Shown piece by piece: positions 26,774-38,394 of a DNA stretch of 64,000 nt; position 1 is the stretch's first letter; each line of letters starts with the position of its first letter. Under the pieces are notes generated by a model. It was not told where the DNA came from. It saw nothing but the letters and a program-made list of their open reading frames with translations, and did no database searches. Source of the stretch: Cyanoderma ruficeps (Eukaryota; Chordata; Aves; Passeriformes; Timaliidae); assembly GCA_008694505.1 (NCBI GenBank), contig VZDJ01000346.1, positions 9,473,244-9,537,243 on the forward strand, in the 5' to 3' direction. Both the position numbers and the translations under genes were made by a program.

Positions 26774-27008
26774 GTTTTGCAAACCCAGCTTCATGTTAGC
26801 CACAGGAAGCATTTTTAAATAGTATCTGTAAAGTGCTAGTATTGAAGATTTTCTTTTAATTAACACAGCCTGATAGTAAAAAAGGTTTTATTGTTTACGC
26901 AGCTTTATAGTTAGCCCCAGGAAGCATTTTTAAATAGTATCTGTAAAGTGCTAATATTGAAGATTTTTTTTTATTTAACACAGCTGATAGTTAAGGTCTT
27001 ATTGTTTC
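26774..27008. repeat. Tandem duplication, two copies of about 115 bp
   Basis: Two adjacent diverged copies, anchored by TTAGCCACAGGAAGC at 26,796 and TTAGCCCCAGGAAGC at 26,911 and sharing TTTTTAAATAGTATCTGTAA. Divergence is modest, with small indels. No open frame is conserved. Confidence 0.9.
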
Positions 27009-28366
27009 GAATACATACACTGCTTCTGAGTTCAGGAACTGCTCGATCACTCTCACATCTCAGCGTTTTCCTTTTCTCTTCAGCTATAGGGCACTGCCAT
27101 GTGCTAAAATGGCACTGGGAAAGCTAAAACCTTGATGGTCTGTGTTAAAGAGATAAGGAAGAACACGTACCTTTTGAAGGGGAGTGCCAGTTTCTTTAAA
27201 CTAAGTGCCTGACTGATAACACTGTTTGCTTTTGGTAGCCTACTTAGTCCAAATAGTCTTTTCAGTACTAGATAATCTTTTGAGCCCAGCCAAACCCAAG
27301 TTCTGAGTAATTTGTTTAAAAAAAATATGTGGGGAAAAAAAGATATGTCAAGACCTCAGAGCTCTGTATTTTGAGTCTTCTTGAATGTGGGGAGAAGTAA
27401 TTTTCTCTCTTGTTTTTGGGACTATTTTTCATTCGTACAAGGAACTGTATGTCTGTTTACTGAACTTGTGAAGGAGAAATAATTTTGGCAACAGAGCAGG
27501 GAAAGAAGTGTCATTCTCAGGCAGTCATGACATGGGAAGGGTAGTAGTTAATTGCTTTATAATGTGCCTGAAGCAAACAAAACAACAGGTTTGTGCAGTG
27601 GGATTGTTTTCCCCAATGCCAAGTGCAGCTGAGGAAATAGGAATGCACTGAGCCAGGTTTGGTGAGGAATATTGCCTCATGTATCCTTTGTCTCCCTCTC
27701 CTCACTTAAAGAACTGGTTAATTATTGAGCCTTGGGAGGTACTATCAGGGTTGGAAAGATGGATGGGCAGAGGAAGAGGTACTAGAGCTGGGGCTGGGCA
27801 AGGAGCTGTTCTGTGAAGGCTCTGAAGGAGAGGGACAGTGAGAGGCAGGAGCAGGGCAAGTCTGTGCCCAGCTGGCACTGATTGCTTGATTGATTGTCAC
27901 TGTGGACAGGCCCAGCTGCTCTGGGTCTTCTGATAGTTCTTTCTCACCTCATCTTCCTTCCCAGGAGTGAGTTTTGTACTGCTCCATCCCTGCCCCTACT
28001 AAAGCCACCTCCTCTCGAGCCACATCCTCTGTTCCATTTCACTCTGCCTGATACAATCTGCCCCCCTCACTAAGAAACTACTAAATCAAGGTGTGAAAAA
28101 CAGATGCGTGTTTCCCTCTGCCCTTTATTAGCTACAGTCAGAGTTGGTTAACTCTGAGGCTTGCTCTCTTCACTAGTATCTGCAGTATTTCTTCCTGGAG
28201 AGCTGAAGTACTCTAATCAAAAACATTTGAGTATCATGCTGCTGTTTCTGAGTGTCCTTGAAGTGCCACACAGTGACTGTTAAATGTTGTGACTTGGGGA
28301 GACAAAGTTATTGCCATATTTCTATACAAGCACCTAGATTGTAGATCGTTAAAGATGCAGAATTTT

Positions 28367-28385
28367 GGGGAGGGGGTGGGGGGGA
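28367..28385 (+). other. G-run, possible G-quadruplex
   Basis: Runs of four, five and seven G separated by single bases. Could fold as a G-quadruplex by splitting the longest run. Otherwise featureless intergenic DNA. Confidence 0.45.
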
Positions 28386-30007
28386 TGGTGTAGGCAAGAG
28401 ACAGGAAGAAAGCATGGTAAGTATCCTATTCCATTCTCTCCCCAAGTGAGAATACTGTATCATCCCAACTGAGATCTTTCAAACTTTTTCATATAAATCC
28501 TCCAAGAATGGCAGTTGTCTTCTCTAAGGCAGTCTATTCTGGGGCCTTATTCTCCTTAACTTGGAAAATATTTTTCTAATGTCTAACCCAAGATTCCGTT
28601 TTTGCAGTTCCTTCTCATTTTATCTGCAGAATATTTTTTCTTTTCTTTGGTTGTTTTTGATTTTTTTCTTTTTAAAATATTTTTTTCTAACAGAGCCATG
28701 CTCCTCTTCCAGGGTGTGCATTGGAAAGTGTTCTGGTCTGTGGTGCTGGCTCAGGGAGTGGGTCACACTGGAGTGACCTCTGGCATGAACAGATAATCTG
28801 CTTCAGATGAGCACTGCAGAATTAGCATGTGTACTGGCTGGATAATGATTCCTGTGCCAGTATATGCCAATCTGTGATTCCCTGTTCCAAAGGAAGCTGC
28901 TACTGCTGTGCTGTGTGCACACCCTGTGCATGATGGAGTGCCAGACCTTTCATGTTGTGGGGATTTTGTGTGGATATTCCCTTTGCAAAAGGCTGATGGT
29001 AGTACCGTAAGAGTGTGTAGCGTGAGAGAAAACATGAACTTTCACTGGACCAGCTGCAGGTCATTCAGTCGCCAGGAGAATCAGAAGGACCAAATAGCAA
29101 AGGGTGCTGTGGTCAGTTTCAACAGATAAAGTCCTTTAGCTGTTCATTGTGACTTGAGATTACCCACATATAGGACAAATTTCTGTTCCATGGATAATGC
29201 TTTGCCCTGAAGTTTTCTCACGGGTCTCAGTCCAGGCTCTTTGACCATTTTATTATGGTCCTGCCACCTTTGAATCAGTAGCCTGTAATCTCCAGTGCTG
29301 CAATCCTGCTGGTCTGAGGTGCCAGCCTGCAGCTCCTCTAGCGCAGCCCTGCAGGCCCTGCCAATCTGTGATTAAGTATATCAGCTCACACAGTGAGCCA
29401 AAGAAAAGTGCAGGGACCATCTGTAAACCAAGTACAGAGAGGAAAAGTCAAAATGAAACTGAGGTAGAATGTGATTCACAGGCCTATGTGAAACTGAGGG
29501 AGGGCAGAGAGGCAGAGTGGGTGGCAGGGCTGGGCTGTTTGTCTCCTGCAGCCTGATGCTGAGCATTGTCTGCAGGGGCAGCGTGGCATGGGAAGGATGG
29601 TTACTGAGGAAGGAGGGTGCAGGATGTGGAGACACGTACCTGAATGAGAATTTGTTGACTCTGCTAGCTTGATTGAGTTCTCACAGGTCGTGTTGGTCAA
29701 TATGGATCAGCTCCACCTGGACCCACCCAAGGATCTTGTGCATCTGTTTGCTAGGCTCGCTTTTCCCCCTGCCTGCACAATTGCTGTGCTGTGCTCCCTT
29801 TCCAGTGTGACTTTGCACCAGTGGCAGGAGGGTGTGGGCAAGCATGTTTTGTATTTGGACACGTGACCTGAGATCTGAGGCAGGAAGAGACCTGCAAATA
29901 GCAGAGAGAAGGTGCAAACAGGATCAAAAGGGTCTGTGCTTGAAGGGAGCTGGTGACATGGAGGATAAAGGGGCAGATGAAGAGCAAAAAGAAACAGATG
30001 ATAAAAC

Positions 30008-30091
30008 CTCCAAGGTCCTGTGTAGGGCCAAGGGTTGTACTCCTTGATTTCTGTGGGTCCCTTCCAATTCAGGATATTCTAAGATTCTACA
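30008..30091 (+). mobile_element. CR1 LINE 3'-terminal fragment
   Basis: Contains GGGTCCCTTCCAATTCAGGA followed by TATTCTAAGATTCTAC, a decayed CR1 3' tail with its octamer repeats. The 5' limit is uncertain. Confidence 0.75.
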
Positions 30092-32331
30092 TAGGAAGTG
30101 CCATGAAACTCTGACCGAGGCACAGATGACAGAAGCTGCGTAAAGCCCCTGCTTATTTAAGTTAAACACAATTGTTTGGACAAGTCTGTTCCACTGTGAG
30201 GAGTTTATTTCAGTAAATGCTTCTGCCTTTAATCCAATTTTAGGACATTGCAGCTCAATTTATTGTGTTGCCAAACTGTGGGCCTTGCTTGTGGAGAGAG
30301 CCAGACTGCTTGCCCATTGCATGACATGAGTTTTGTGGCCAGAGCTGACCCTGTTCCCCTCTCCACTTCTGACACCACAGCAAAGTTCTTTTTTTGGCTC
30401 AAAGGGATCAGACTGGCCATCAGCCACTGCCCTGTAATAACAGCTCTTACCTGTGTGTGGTGGGGAGCAGGGTGCTGCTGTTGTTACATGCTGTGATAAC
30501 TGTTCTGCTGAGGTATGTTTTGTGGTGCTTCTGGCTTCCAAAGCACTTGGGGTTACAGTTGGGACCCATTGTGGCCAAACCTGGTGTTTTTGCAGACTGG
30601 GAGTGTGGCCCTGCTTGGCCATCCTTTAGAGGGCACTGACTGACTGTGGTTCCATCATCTGCTGAACATACTCAGGTACTTGTTGCCACTGAGAGGAGGA
30701 CCATTCCCCTTTCCTGCTCCCTTCTTCCCTTGTCCTCAGGGCTTTCTCCCATTCTCCAGCCATGTCCTGACCACTTCCCTTTTAAGGGCTAGTTGGTTGC
30801 AGAGTTGGTTTTTATTTTCTGCACTGAGTTAATTTGGGATGTTTTAGTGATTTAGATCTGCTCCCAGAGTCAGAGCTGACACAACATATCAGCAGGGTGT
30901 GTGGCCCAGAGACAAAGGGAAATTGTTCTGGTGCTGATAAAATGCTAAATGGCCTCCTGTAGAATTATGTCATTTGCAGCACAATTCTGGAAGAATAATT
31001 AACACTGTTTTTTGTTCACCCTGTTTTGCCTAAAGAAGGGGAAGAGCAGAAGGGGAGGGGAGTGATTTAAGGGAGTAAAAGTATTGAGTATTGGTGAAAG
31101 GACTGAAGAGAGAGATGATATGTTGTAAGGCGCTTCAGGTCCTGGGACTGGAGATGGGAAGAGGATTTCAATGACTGTCCAGAGCAAGGGGGATTTCACC
31201 AAGACCTATAAGAGGGCAGGATTAAATGTCTAACATGTTTGGTTTGTGTCCCCTTTGTCCTCATAGAAGAGCAGGGTCCAGCTGGTGTGGAAAATAGATG
31301 GTATATCTCTGGCTAAGCACCTGGGTCTCTCTGAGGACCCAGATTCCTCTCCCACTGCTGCCATGTTATCAGTGTTAGATAAAACACACTTAGTTTTTTT
31401 GTCATGTAAGGCCATCAATTTAGACTCCTAGAACTGCCTCCATCCCTCTTGCCAGGTTTGTACCTTTCCCCTTGGGTTTTGTATGTACCTTTCCCTGCAA
31501 CAAGGGAAAGTCAGTGAGTAGAGAAAGAGGAGCACTGGGCTGGAAGTGGAGCAGGAGCTCTCCTGCCATCCAAGATAACCACAAAGCCAAAGGACCCATC
31601 TGGAGGAGGTCCTTGCCCCCTCGACAGCTGTTCTCCTCCCAGCTGAGAGTGACTGTGCTTCCCGTGGTGCAAGGGAGTCAAACCTGTCCAGTTACCTGCA
31701 GCCCCAAGGGGCAGGTAACAAAATGCCAGGTAAAGCTAAAATGAGCAAAAGATTTAACAATATACAAATTCCCCAGCCTTTCTAGGAAAGATGACAACTC
31801 ACTGCCTTTGACTGGGGTGCTGAAGCAACTGGGCTGTTATTTTGAAGCAAGTGTTGAACTGGGACTGCTTGAGTTTCAGCCATCCATGCAGAGGAGCAGA
31901 GCAAAAGTATTGGCTGCTGGAGGCTCTGGCATATGCTGCCTGCTTGTGGGTGGCTTAGAGGCATCTGGACATTTTGGTGCTTTTCTGCTTCTAGAAATGA
32001 TCATCCTGCTCTATGCATCCATACCTCGATGTCCATGCATATGTTGCACGCAACTGCCCAACTTACGGGTGTTCTAGTGAGAAATCCCAAATCCATAGTT
32101 ATGATGGTGTGTTGTTCCAATGCAAGCTCGCCGGAGAGCCTCATGATGGATGCCTGGTGAGGGCTTCCTCTCCCAGGTTGGTGTATTTGGTGGATGTAGT
32201 AAGAGAGGCAGACACTGGTGACTGGGCCCAGAGAAGTGAGTTACCAGCAGTTCATTGCACCATCAGCCTTGCTCCACCTTGGCCAGGACTGGGTGCCAAG
32301 GGTGTTGTATGGTGCAGCATGAGTTCTGCTC
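30092..32331. other. Intergenic, nothing recognised
   Basis: Single-copy sequence with short frames only. No repeat family, RNA gene or coding exon recognised. Confidence 0.6.
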
Positions 32332-32337
32332 CACAGT

Positions 32338-32645
32338 TGTGAGGGAGGGTCTGCAGTGATGCAGAGTCCCCCGGCAGCTGCAGAGTAGGGCCACTTTATT
32401 GCAAAACCCAGGCTTTTTTAAGCAGTTAGGCCTTTATCAGTTACATAGTTTTAAATCATAACAAACATAATTCAACCAGCCACTATACACCACGATGTGA
32501 ACATCAGTGGTTATGTAACTTGTTTTTCTGCCTTTAATTCCACTGAGTCTCTTTCCCACAGTCCTTTTCTACTTAGCCAAAGCAGCAGGCCTGAGCCATG
32601 ATTTTACAAGGCCTTCCTTTTGTATGGTTTTACCTATATGCAACA
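32338..32645 (-). mobile_element. Endogenous-retrovirus solo LTR (about 308 bp)
   Basis: On the minus strand the element starts TGTTGCATATAG and ends CCCTCACA, giving the TG...CA termini of an LTR. It carries an AATAAA signal (plus TTTATT at 32395-32400) followed by GC-rich U5-like sequence. Six-base flanks CACAGT (32332-32337) and CACAAT (32646-32651) look like a target-site duplication with one change. No internal retroviral genes are adjacent, so it is a solo LTR. The family is not identified. Confidence 0.65.
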
Positions 32646-32651
32646 CACAAT

Positions 32652-34737
32652 GAGCTGATGACTGGGAGGAGAAGGGGAGGGCAAAGCATGGCACCAGGGC
32701 TGCGTATAGCCCATCCAAAAGGGGCCTGGAAGAAAGGAAGCATGGAAGGAATTACATCTAGCCCAGCACTAGAGACTTAACTCAAAACAGCTTCAGAAAC
32801 ATCTCTGATACTCTCTTTGCTTGGCCTGCATAGTCTGGGGAGCATCCTGAGTTGCTCTGAGGCAAACCCTTCCATCCTGGTTCCTACTTCACACACATGC
32901 TGTCTTCCCCCCCGATCTGCACTTGCTTTGTCTGTAGAAGTGACAGGACCCTCTGAATAAGCGCAGGATGTTAGCTGTCGTCCACTGAGGATGTGGCAAA
33001 GGCCTATGGACAAGCAATACTCGAAACATGCCTACTGAAGATGAAAGATGAGCTATTAAACTGCTGGTTATTCTTAACTACAGTAAAATGAGAACAGTGA
33101 AACCCAAAATGAAAGGAAAATTAAATAGAAACAGCTACTAAAAATGTCATTGCAAAAGCAACCCAGAGAAATATAGAAATGTAGAAAAAAAAATTGGTCT
33201 TTTCATATACTGGAAGCTCCCAGTTTTTGAAAGCATCAGGAAACAAGTTGTTGAGCAGTGGAATGGATAAACCCAGGCTCCCAAAAGGCAGCTTTGCTGA
33301 GCTGCCTGGCCCATGAAATCTCACTGCCAGTGATGCTGCTGCTGGGCCAGAGGCAGGTGAGGATGTGGCCATTCCAGCTGAACCCAGTGCTGAGGGGTGG
33401 CTGGGGCATGTGCTGAATGGCCACCAGACCAAGCTCCTGCCAGGTGAGCTTAGCCTCCCTTCCATGAGCAGGGCTGCTGCTATCTCTTTCTTCTATGCCC
33501 AGCTACCAATTTCCAGTAAATTTATCAGGACTCCACTGTATTTGAAGCATCTTGGCCAAATTTGATCAAGGTTACCTAGGGATACGGGGGAAAAAAAGCA
33601 GGCAGTCAGGCCTTGGGATTATACAAGCCTCTTGCCTTTATGAAATACAGACTGAAAATAAATCCAGAGCTCAGAAAAGTAGCAAGTGCCTCTGGCTGTT
33701 GCAGGGTGCCAGAGGTTGAGATGAGCAATGTGCTTTGTGGCACAGAGGCACGCAGTACTTTTGCCAAACATGACACTGAGCTGGGCATGCAGCATCAGAG
33801 GGGATGGATGGGCATCCCAGTGCAGATCTTTACCTGCTGGGAATCTGGTGCTGCCGTTTTCAGCTGCTCTCAGCCTAGATTGTGCCTGTTGCATGTGAGG
33901 TGTGAGGACCTCCAACAGGTCAGATGCCCCAGTGCTGACAGCAGGGATGTTCAGGTACTTCAGTGATCTTGAGTGTGAAAGTCTTTAAGAACATGCACTT
34001 GGATTTGGAGCAACAGAAATCCGAAGTCAAACAACAGGTCTCTGATCATCACAAGGATCTGACTTACTCATGGATGTAGACTGGTTTCTTCTATTTGGCT
34101 AGGGTTTTTTCCCAGGTATTTTTCTCTGTAAGAGCAAGTCTGTTTCATCCAGCTGTACCTTTCAGCTCTGCTGCTGATGTTTTTGTGCCTCTGCCTGTGG
34201 TACATGCTGCATGGGCATGAATAAGCAGGTATCAGTAGAGCACACTGGCAGACTCTCAAGGGATCTGCAGCAAACAGTGAGCACGGTGATCCAAAATCAT
34301 CTTCCATCTCATGATGGCAAAGAACAAAGCCCAAGGGCACTGATGCCAGCCAGCATAGCTAGGCGGGGAGGGATGGGGGAGTTCTAACTCCTCCATGTCT
34401 TTTCCACATCACTGCCCTGTGGGGTTCATGCTGGGAGTTGTTCAGCAGTCCCTGTGCTCTCTAGTGTTGCAGCCAGCTTCACATGGCAGCAGCACAGCTT
34501 CCCTGGAGTGAAAAGAAGGTTAACAACAGCCTCTGCTTCCTGCAACAGTGCCACTGCAGCCAGGTTACTGGTCTTCAAAAACAAGTTGTCACTTGTTCGG
34601 CTGTTTTGCATAAAAGCGATTCCCCCTTCGTAAGAGTTGGTGGGCAGCTCGCACTTAACAGCTTCAATTTCTTCCCTGGGGCACAGCCAAGATGTTGCCA
34701 GATGATTATCAAAAATTTCCCAAATCCAGGAGGAAGT
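32652..34737. other. Intergenic, nothing recognised
   Basis: Single-copy sequence between the solo LTR and a CR1 copy. Several short open frames on both strands, none with recognisable similarity. Confidence 0.6.
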
Positions 34738-35464
34738 CTTTGCCTTGGGGGTTCTGGTAGACAACAAGCTGCTTGTGAGCCAGCCATGCCCTTGTGGCCA
34801 AGAAGACCAAAGTTATCCTGGAGTGCATTAGGACAGACTGCCAGGAAGTTAGGGGAGGTGATCCTGTCCCTGTGCTCAGCCCTGGTGAGGCCTCACCTGG
34901 AGTTCTGTGTCTAGTTCTGAGATTTCCAGTTCAAGAAAAACAAGGAAATACTGGAGAGGTTCAGCAGAGGGAAATGGCAATGATTCACAGAATGACAGGG
35001 TTGGTTAGGGTTGGAAGTGGCCTCTGGAGATCATCTAGTCCAGTTGACTGGGGGTTTGGAGCACCTCAGTTTTGAGGAAGGACTGAAGGAGCTGGGCCTG
35101 TTTAGCCTGGAGAACGAAGGACTGAGGGGGACCTCATCAATGTCTGTAAGTATCTGAAGGGAGGGCGTAAAGAGGATGGAGCCAGGCTCTTCCTGATGGT
35201 GCCAAAAAACAGGATGATAGGGTGCAGGAAAATGGTGTACAGCAAGTTCTGTCTGAACATGAGGAAGAACTTCTTTACTGTGAAGGTGGCAAAACACTGG
35301 AGTAGGCTGCCCAGAGGGGATGTGGAATCTCTTTCTGGAATGATTCAAAAGCTAGCTGGACACAGTCCTGAGTAATGTGCTCTGGAGACCCAGCTCATGC
35401 AGACGTGAAATTAAGTGATCTCCAGTGGTCCCTTCCAACCCTGTCCATTCTGTGATTCTGTGAA
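34738..35464 (+). mobile_element. CR1 LINE, 5'-truncated, interrupted by a second CR1
   Basis: Begins inside the reverse-transcriptase C-terminal region (LGVLVDNKLLVSQPCPCGQE, in decayed frame) and runs to the 3' UTR tail GGTCCCTTCCAACCCTGTCC with ATTCTGTG octamers. It is split at about 34,985-35,047 by an antisense CR1 3' end. Frames are broken, so it is inactive. Confidence 0.88.
34985..35047 (-). mobile_element. Nested antisense CR1 3' end
   Basis: CACAGAATGACAGGGTTGGT and, further on, GATCATCTAGTCCAG are a reversed CR1 3' terminus. It sits between host CR1 sequences that normally adjoin (AATGATT then GGTTTGGAGCACCTC), so it inserted later. Confidence 0.8.
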
Positions 35465-37177
35465 GAATCCACAACTACCCTTGGGCTACCAGAATGTGGA
35501 ACAGAAAAACAGGGCTGGCTTCCCATGGATCTTCATTCTCACTTTCTGAGTTATTCTGTCATTTTGAGTGTGGAAACCATCCTGTATTCTGCTCCAGAGG
35601 GATCAACCCCAGTAAGGCATAAGTGTCTCAAAACAGGCCACTCCATAGGAAATTCTGCTGCTAATTAGCTTTGGCTTTCCTGATTTTCTGTACAATTTTG
35701 TTTGCCCCACCTTCATGGATGAAGCCTTCTGCCCCTGTAGCCAAAGGGTGGCTGTTTGAGACTGGAGCACCTAAGAGAAAGGCTTTCTTTTCTGCATTTT
35801 TTCCCCTTGGAAAGGGATTTGCCTCCTTGCTTTACCTGATGTCCAGTTACCTGTACCTGGCACTCATCTCCGCTCTTCCAGTTTCCTGCCTGTCTCCTTT
35901 CCATCTTTGTTCTTATTGCTGGGTCCACATAAAAGCCAGTATTTTTTATAGCTAGAATGTACCACTAATTCCCACTGCCTGGGAGCAAACAGGAGCCCTG
36001 ACATTGCTAGGCTTATCAGAAAACAGGGTTGTATGGTCAGAAACTGCAGCAGGCAGGAATACACAACTCATTGTGCAACTCCCTTCCCTGAAGGAAAGAG
36101 TTTGCCATTACCTAAACAAGTCCAAGCAGCCTGTGCTCCTTCTACACTGCTGTCTTGAGGCTGTGCCATGGGGGAGGAAAACGGGGGAAAGGAGATGGCC
36201 TGGAAATGCTGAGTTCTGGCTAACACAACAGGCTGCCAGCACACTGTGCAGGCAGGGCACAGATTTGGGCCATCTCCAAGCACCTCTGAGCAACCTGCAG
36301 GAAGTGCTTGATGCCAGCTGAAGAGTCATGGGGAGAAGTGAACCCAGCTGAACCTATTTACCTCTGTAGGTGAACCCCCTTGTTCATCTCACTGCCAGGC
36401 CTGCTGCTGGTGAGGCACTCTGCAGCTCCCCTTGCCTCTGTTACTCTGCTCACACCACATACATCTGCAAATTGCTTCTCTTCATGCCCCTTTTCCCTCT
36501 TTGCAAGATGGTCAGAACAAGAGTCCCATCCAAGAGTTTCCTGTTCTCTGAGTGTTTTTGGTTTTGAACTATTGTATTGTTTCTTGCTCAGCTTCCTGAA
36601 AAATCTCTAGCTGTTTGCTTGGACCATTTGAAGCCCCTTGGTTGCTGCCCCACTCTCTGCTGGCACAGAAGTTTCTGGCCAGGTTGCGGTTGCAGAACAT
36701 GAATCGCCAGCTCTGATGAACCTGGCACAGTTTCCCATGTCCCAGTCCTCCTGCAAACCACTACCAGACAGGTTGTTTTAAGCCACAGCCTGTTTTTTAA
36801 GCATTTCCTATTGTTATTGTGGAGATTCTGCAAGATTTTTTTTTTCTCAGTCAATGAGGAAATTAGCCTGAAAGACAAACTGGGAGCAGAGGGGTCCCAG
36901 CTTGGTCCTATTTGGTGCAGAATGTCTCATGCCTCATCAAGGTGCTGGAGCACATGCTGCCTCCATGAGCTGCTCATGAACTGGATTGTGCCTTGAATCT
37001 CTGCCTGGGGACCATCTACAGACTGAAAACCTGTAGGATCACACCTGCCTCCTTATGACCTTCACATAGGTGGTGGAGATGAAGTTTGGCTTGGTTGTGG
37101 AGCCAGGAGTGAGTATCTGGACTAAATACAGATCTTAGGATAGGGACACACAATTTGAAGCAGTCAGGTTAGCAAGT
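35465..37177. other. Intergenic, nothing recognised
   Basis: Single-copy sequence between two CR1 copies; no coding or RNA gene recognised. Confidence 0.6.
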
Positions 37178-37405
37178 TAGAATCATAGAATAGAATCATA
37201 GAAGTTGTGTTAGAAGGAACCTCTTATAATCATCTTGTCCAATCTGGGAACATCTTCAAGTATATGAGGTTTCTCATATACTCAGAACTCCAAACTGACC
37301 TTGAATATTTCCAAGGATGGGGCATCCATTACTTCTCTGGACAACTGTTCTAGTGTTTTGCTACCGTCATCATAAGAAAATTCTTCATTGTATCTTAAAT
37401 TCCAT
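37178..37405 (-). mobile_element. CR1 LINE 3'-end fragment
   Basis: The left edge has octamer repeats (AATCATAGAAT twice), followed by reversed CR1 3' sequence including GACCTTGAATATTTCCAAGG and GGGCATCCATTACTTCTCTG. Similarity fades after about 37,400. Confidence 0.88.
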
Positions 37406-38364
37406 TCCATATGCTGAGCTTGCCTTGACCGTACATAAGGTAGCACATTTCAGACTACCAAAGCTCCCAAATTGCTGTCCATCATCTGAACCATCAGTTG
37501 TGACTAATGTGCTCTTCATGCTGCCAGTGAAGTGTGCTGGTCTGAAACCCAAAAGAAAGTGGCAGCCACTCAAGAATACTGGGCTGGGTCTGGATCTGTG
37601 TCTGCCCCTTATCATGAGGGTCTTGCAATTAAGTGCTCATGTACATCCATGTCTCTCAACATCTTTGAAAAAATATGTAAGCAACAGAATGGTGCTAAGG
37701 CTGTTTCCTTAGCTATTCTCCATGAGCTTACTTGCACCCTTAACAAAGCTGTCTCAAAATAAATGAATAGTTGGCAACCTCTGTTCCCAGCTTTGGTGTG
37801 AGAGCCAGCCCACAGAGGCTCTCCTGGCTCTGCTGGCTCCCCTCCTACCATTCTGTAGCTCACTATCATAGTGGTGGTACAAAGGCTTTCTCCCTGCTGT
37901 GAACAGGGATGATAACACCCAAGGCTGCATTTATATACCATTATCACGAGTGTCAGGTCAACCAGTTAAAAACAGTTACCTTCTCCATCTCTCCCCCTGT
38001 GCCTTTCAGCTATTGCACCAGGAAAATCTGTGTTTCTCAGAAGAGCCTTGTTCTCCACTGCTGTTTCAGCCAGGATCAGGTTGGTGATAGCCTGCCTGCT
38101 GCATCCTCCATGAGCTCTCAGCCTGGGGCCTGCTCTGCCTGAGCAGGGGGCAGAGGGCTGACAGGGATTTTCTAGCTGTGCCTTGCCCTCTATGTCACTG
38201 TCAATCACTGGGAGCCTGAAGGAGGTGGCCAGAGGCACTGGTACCAAGATGGAACTCCCAGGCACTACTGCTGCTGCTGTTTATCATTTCCCCTGCCCAT
38301 GCCATGTGGATGAGATAATAGGATAGCTGTTCTGCTAGGCAAGGTGTATTTATTTTTACCACTG

Positions 38365-38394
38365 CTATATCTTGCTTTGCTATATCTTGCTTTG
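38365..38394. repeat. 15-bp tandem duplication
   Basis: Two perfect adjacent copies of CTATATCTTGCTTTG. Small slippage duplication. Confidence 0.85.

Larger units (their letters stand above)
24236..30007. other. Intergenic, upstream of PABPC1
   Basis: Single-copy AT-rich DNA. Besides the tandem duplication at 26.8-27.0 kb and a G-run at 28.37 kb, no gene or RNA is recognised. Open frames are short and show no domain. Confidence 0.65.
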
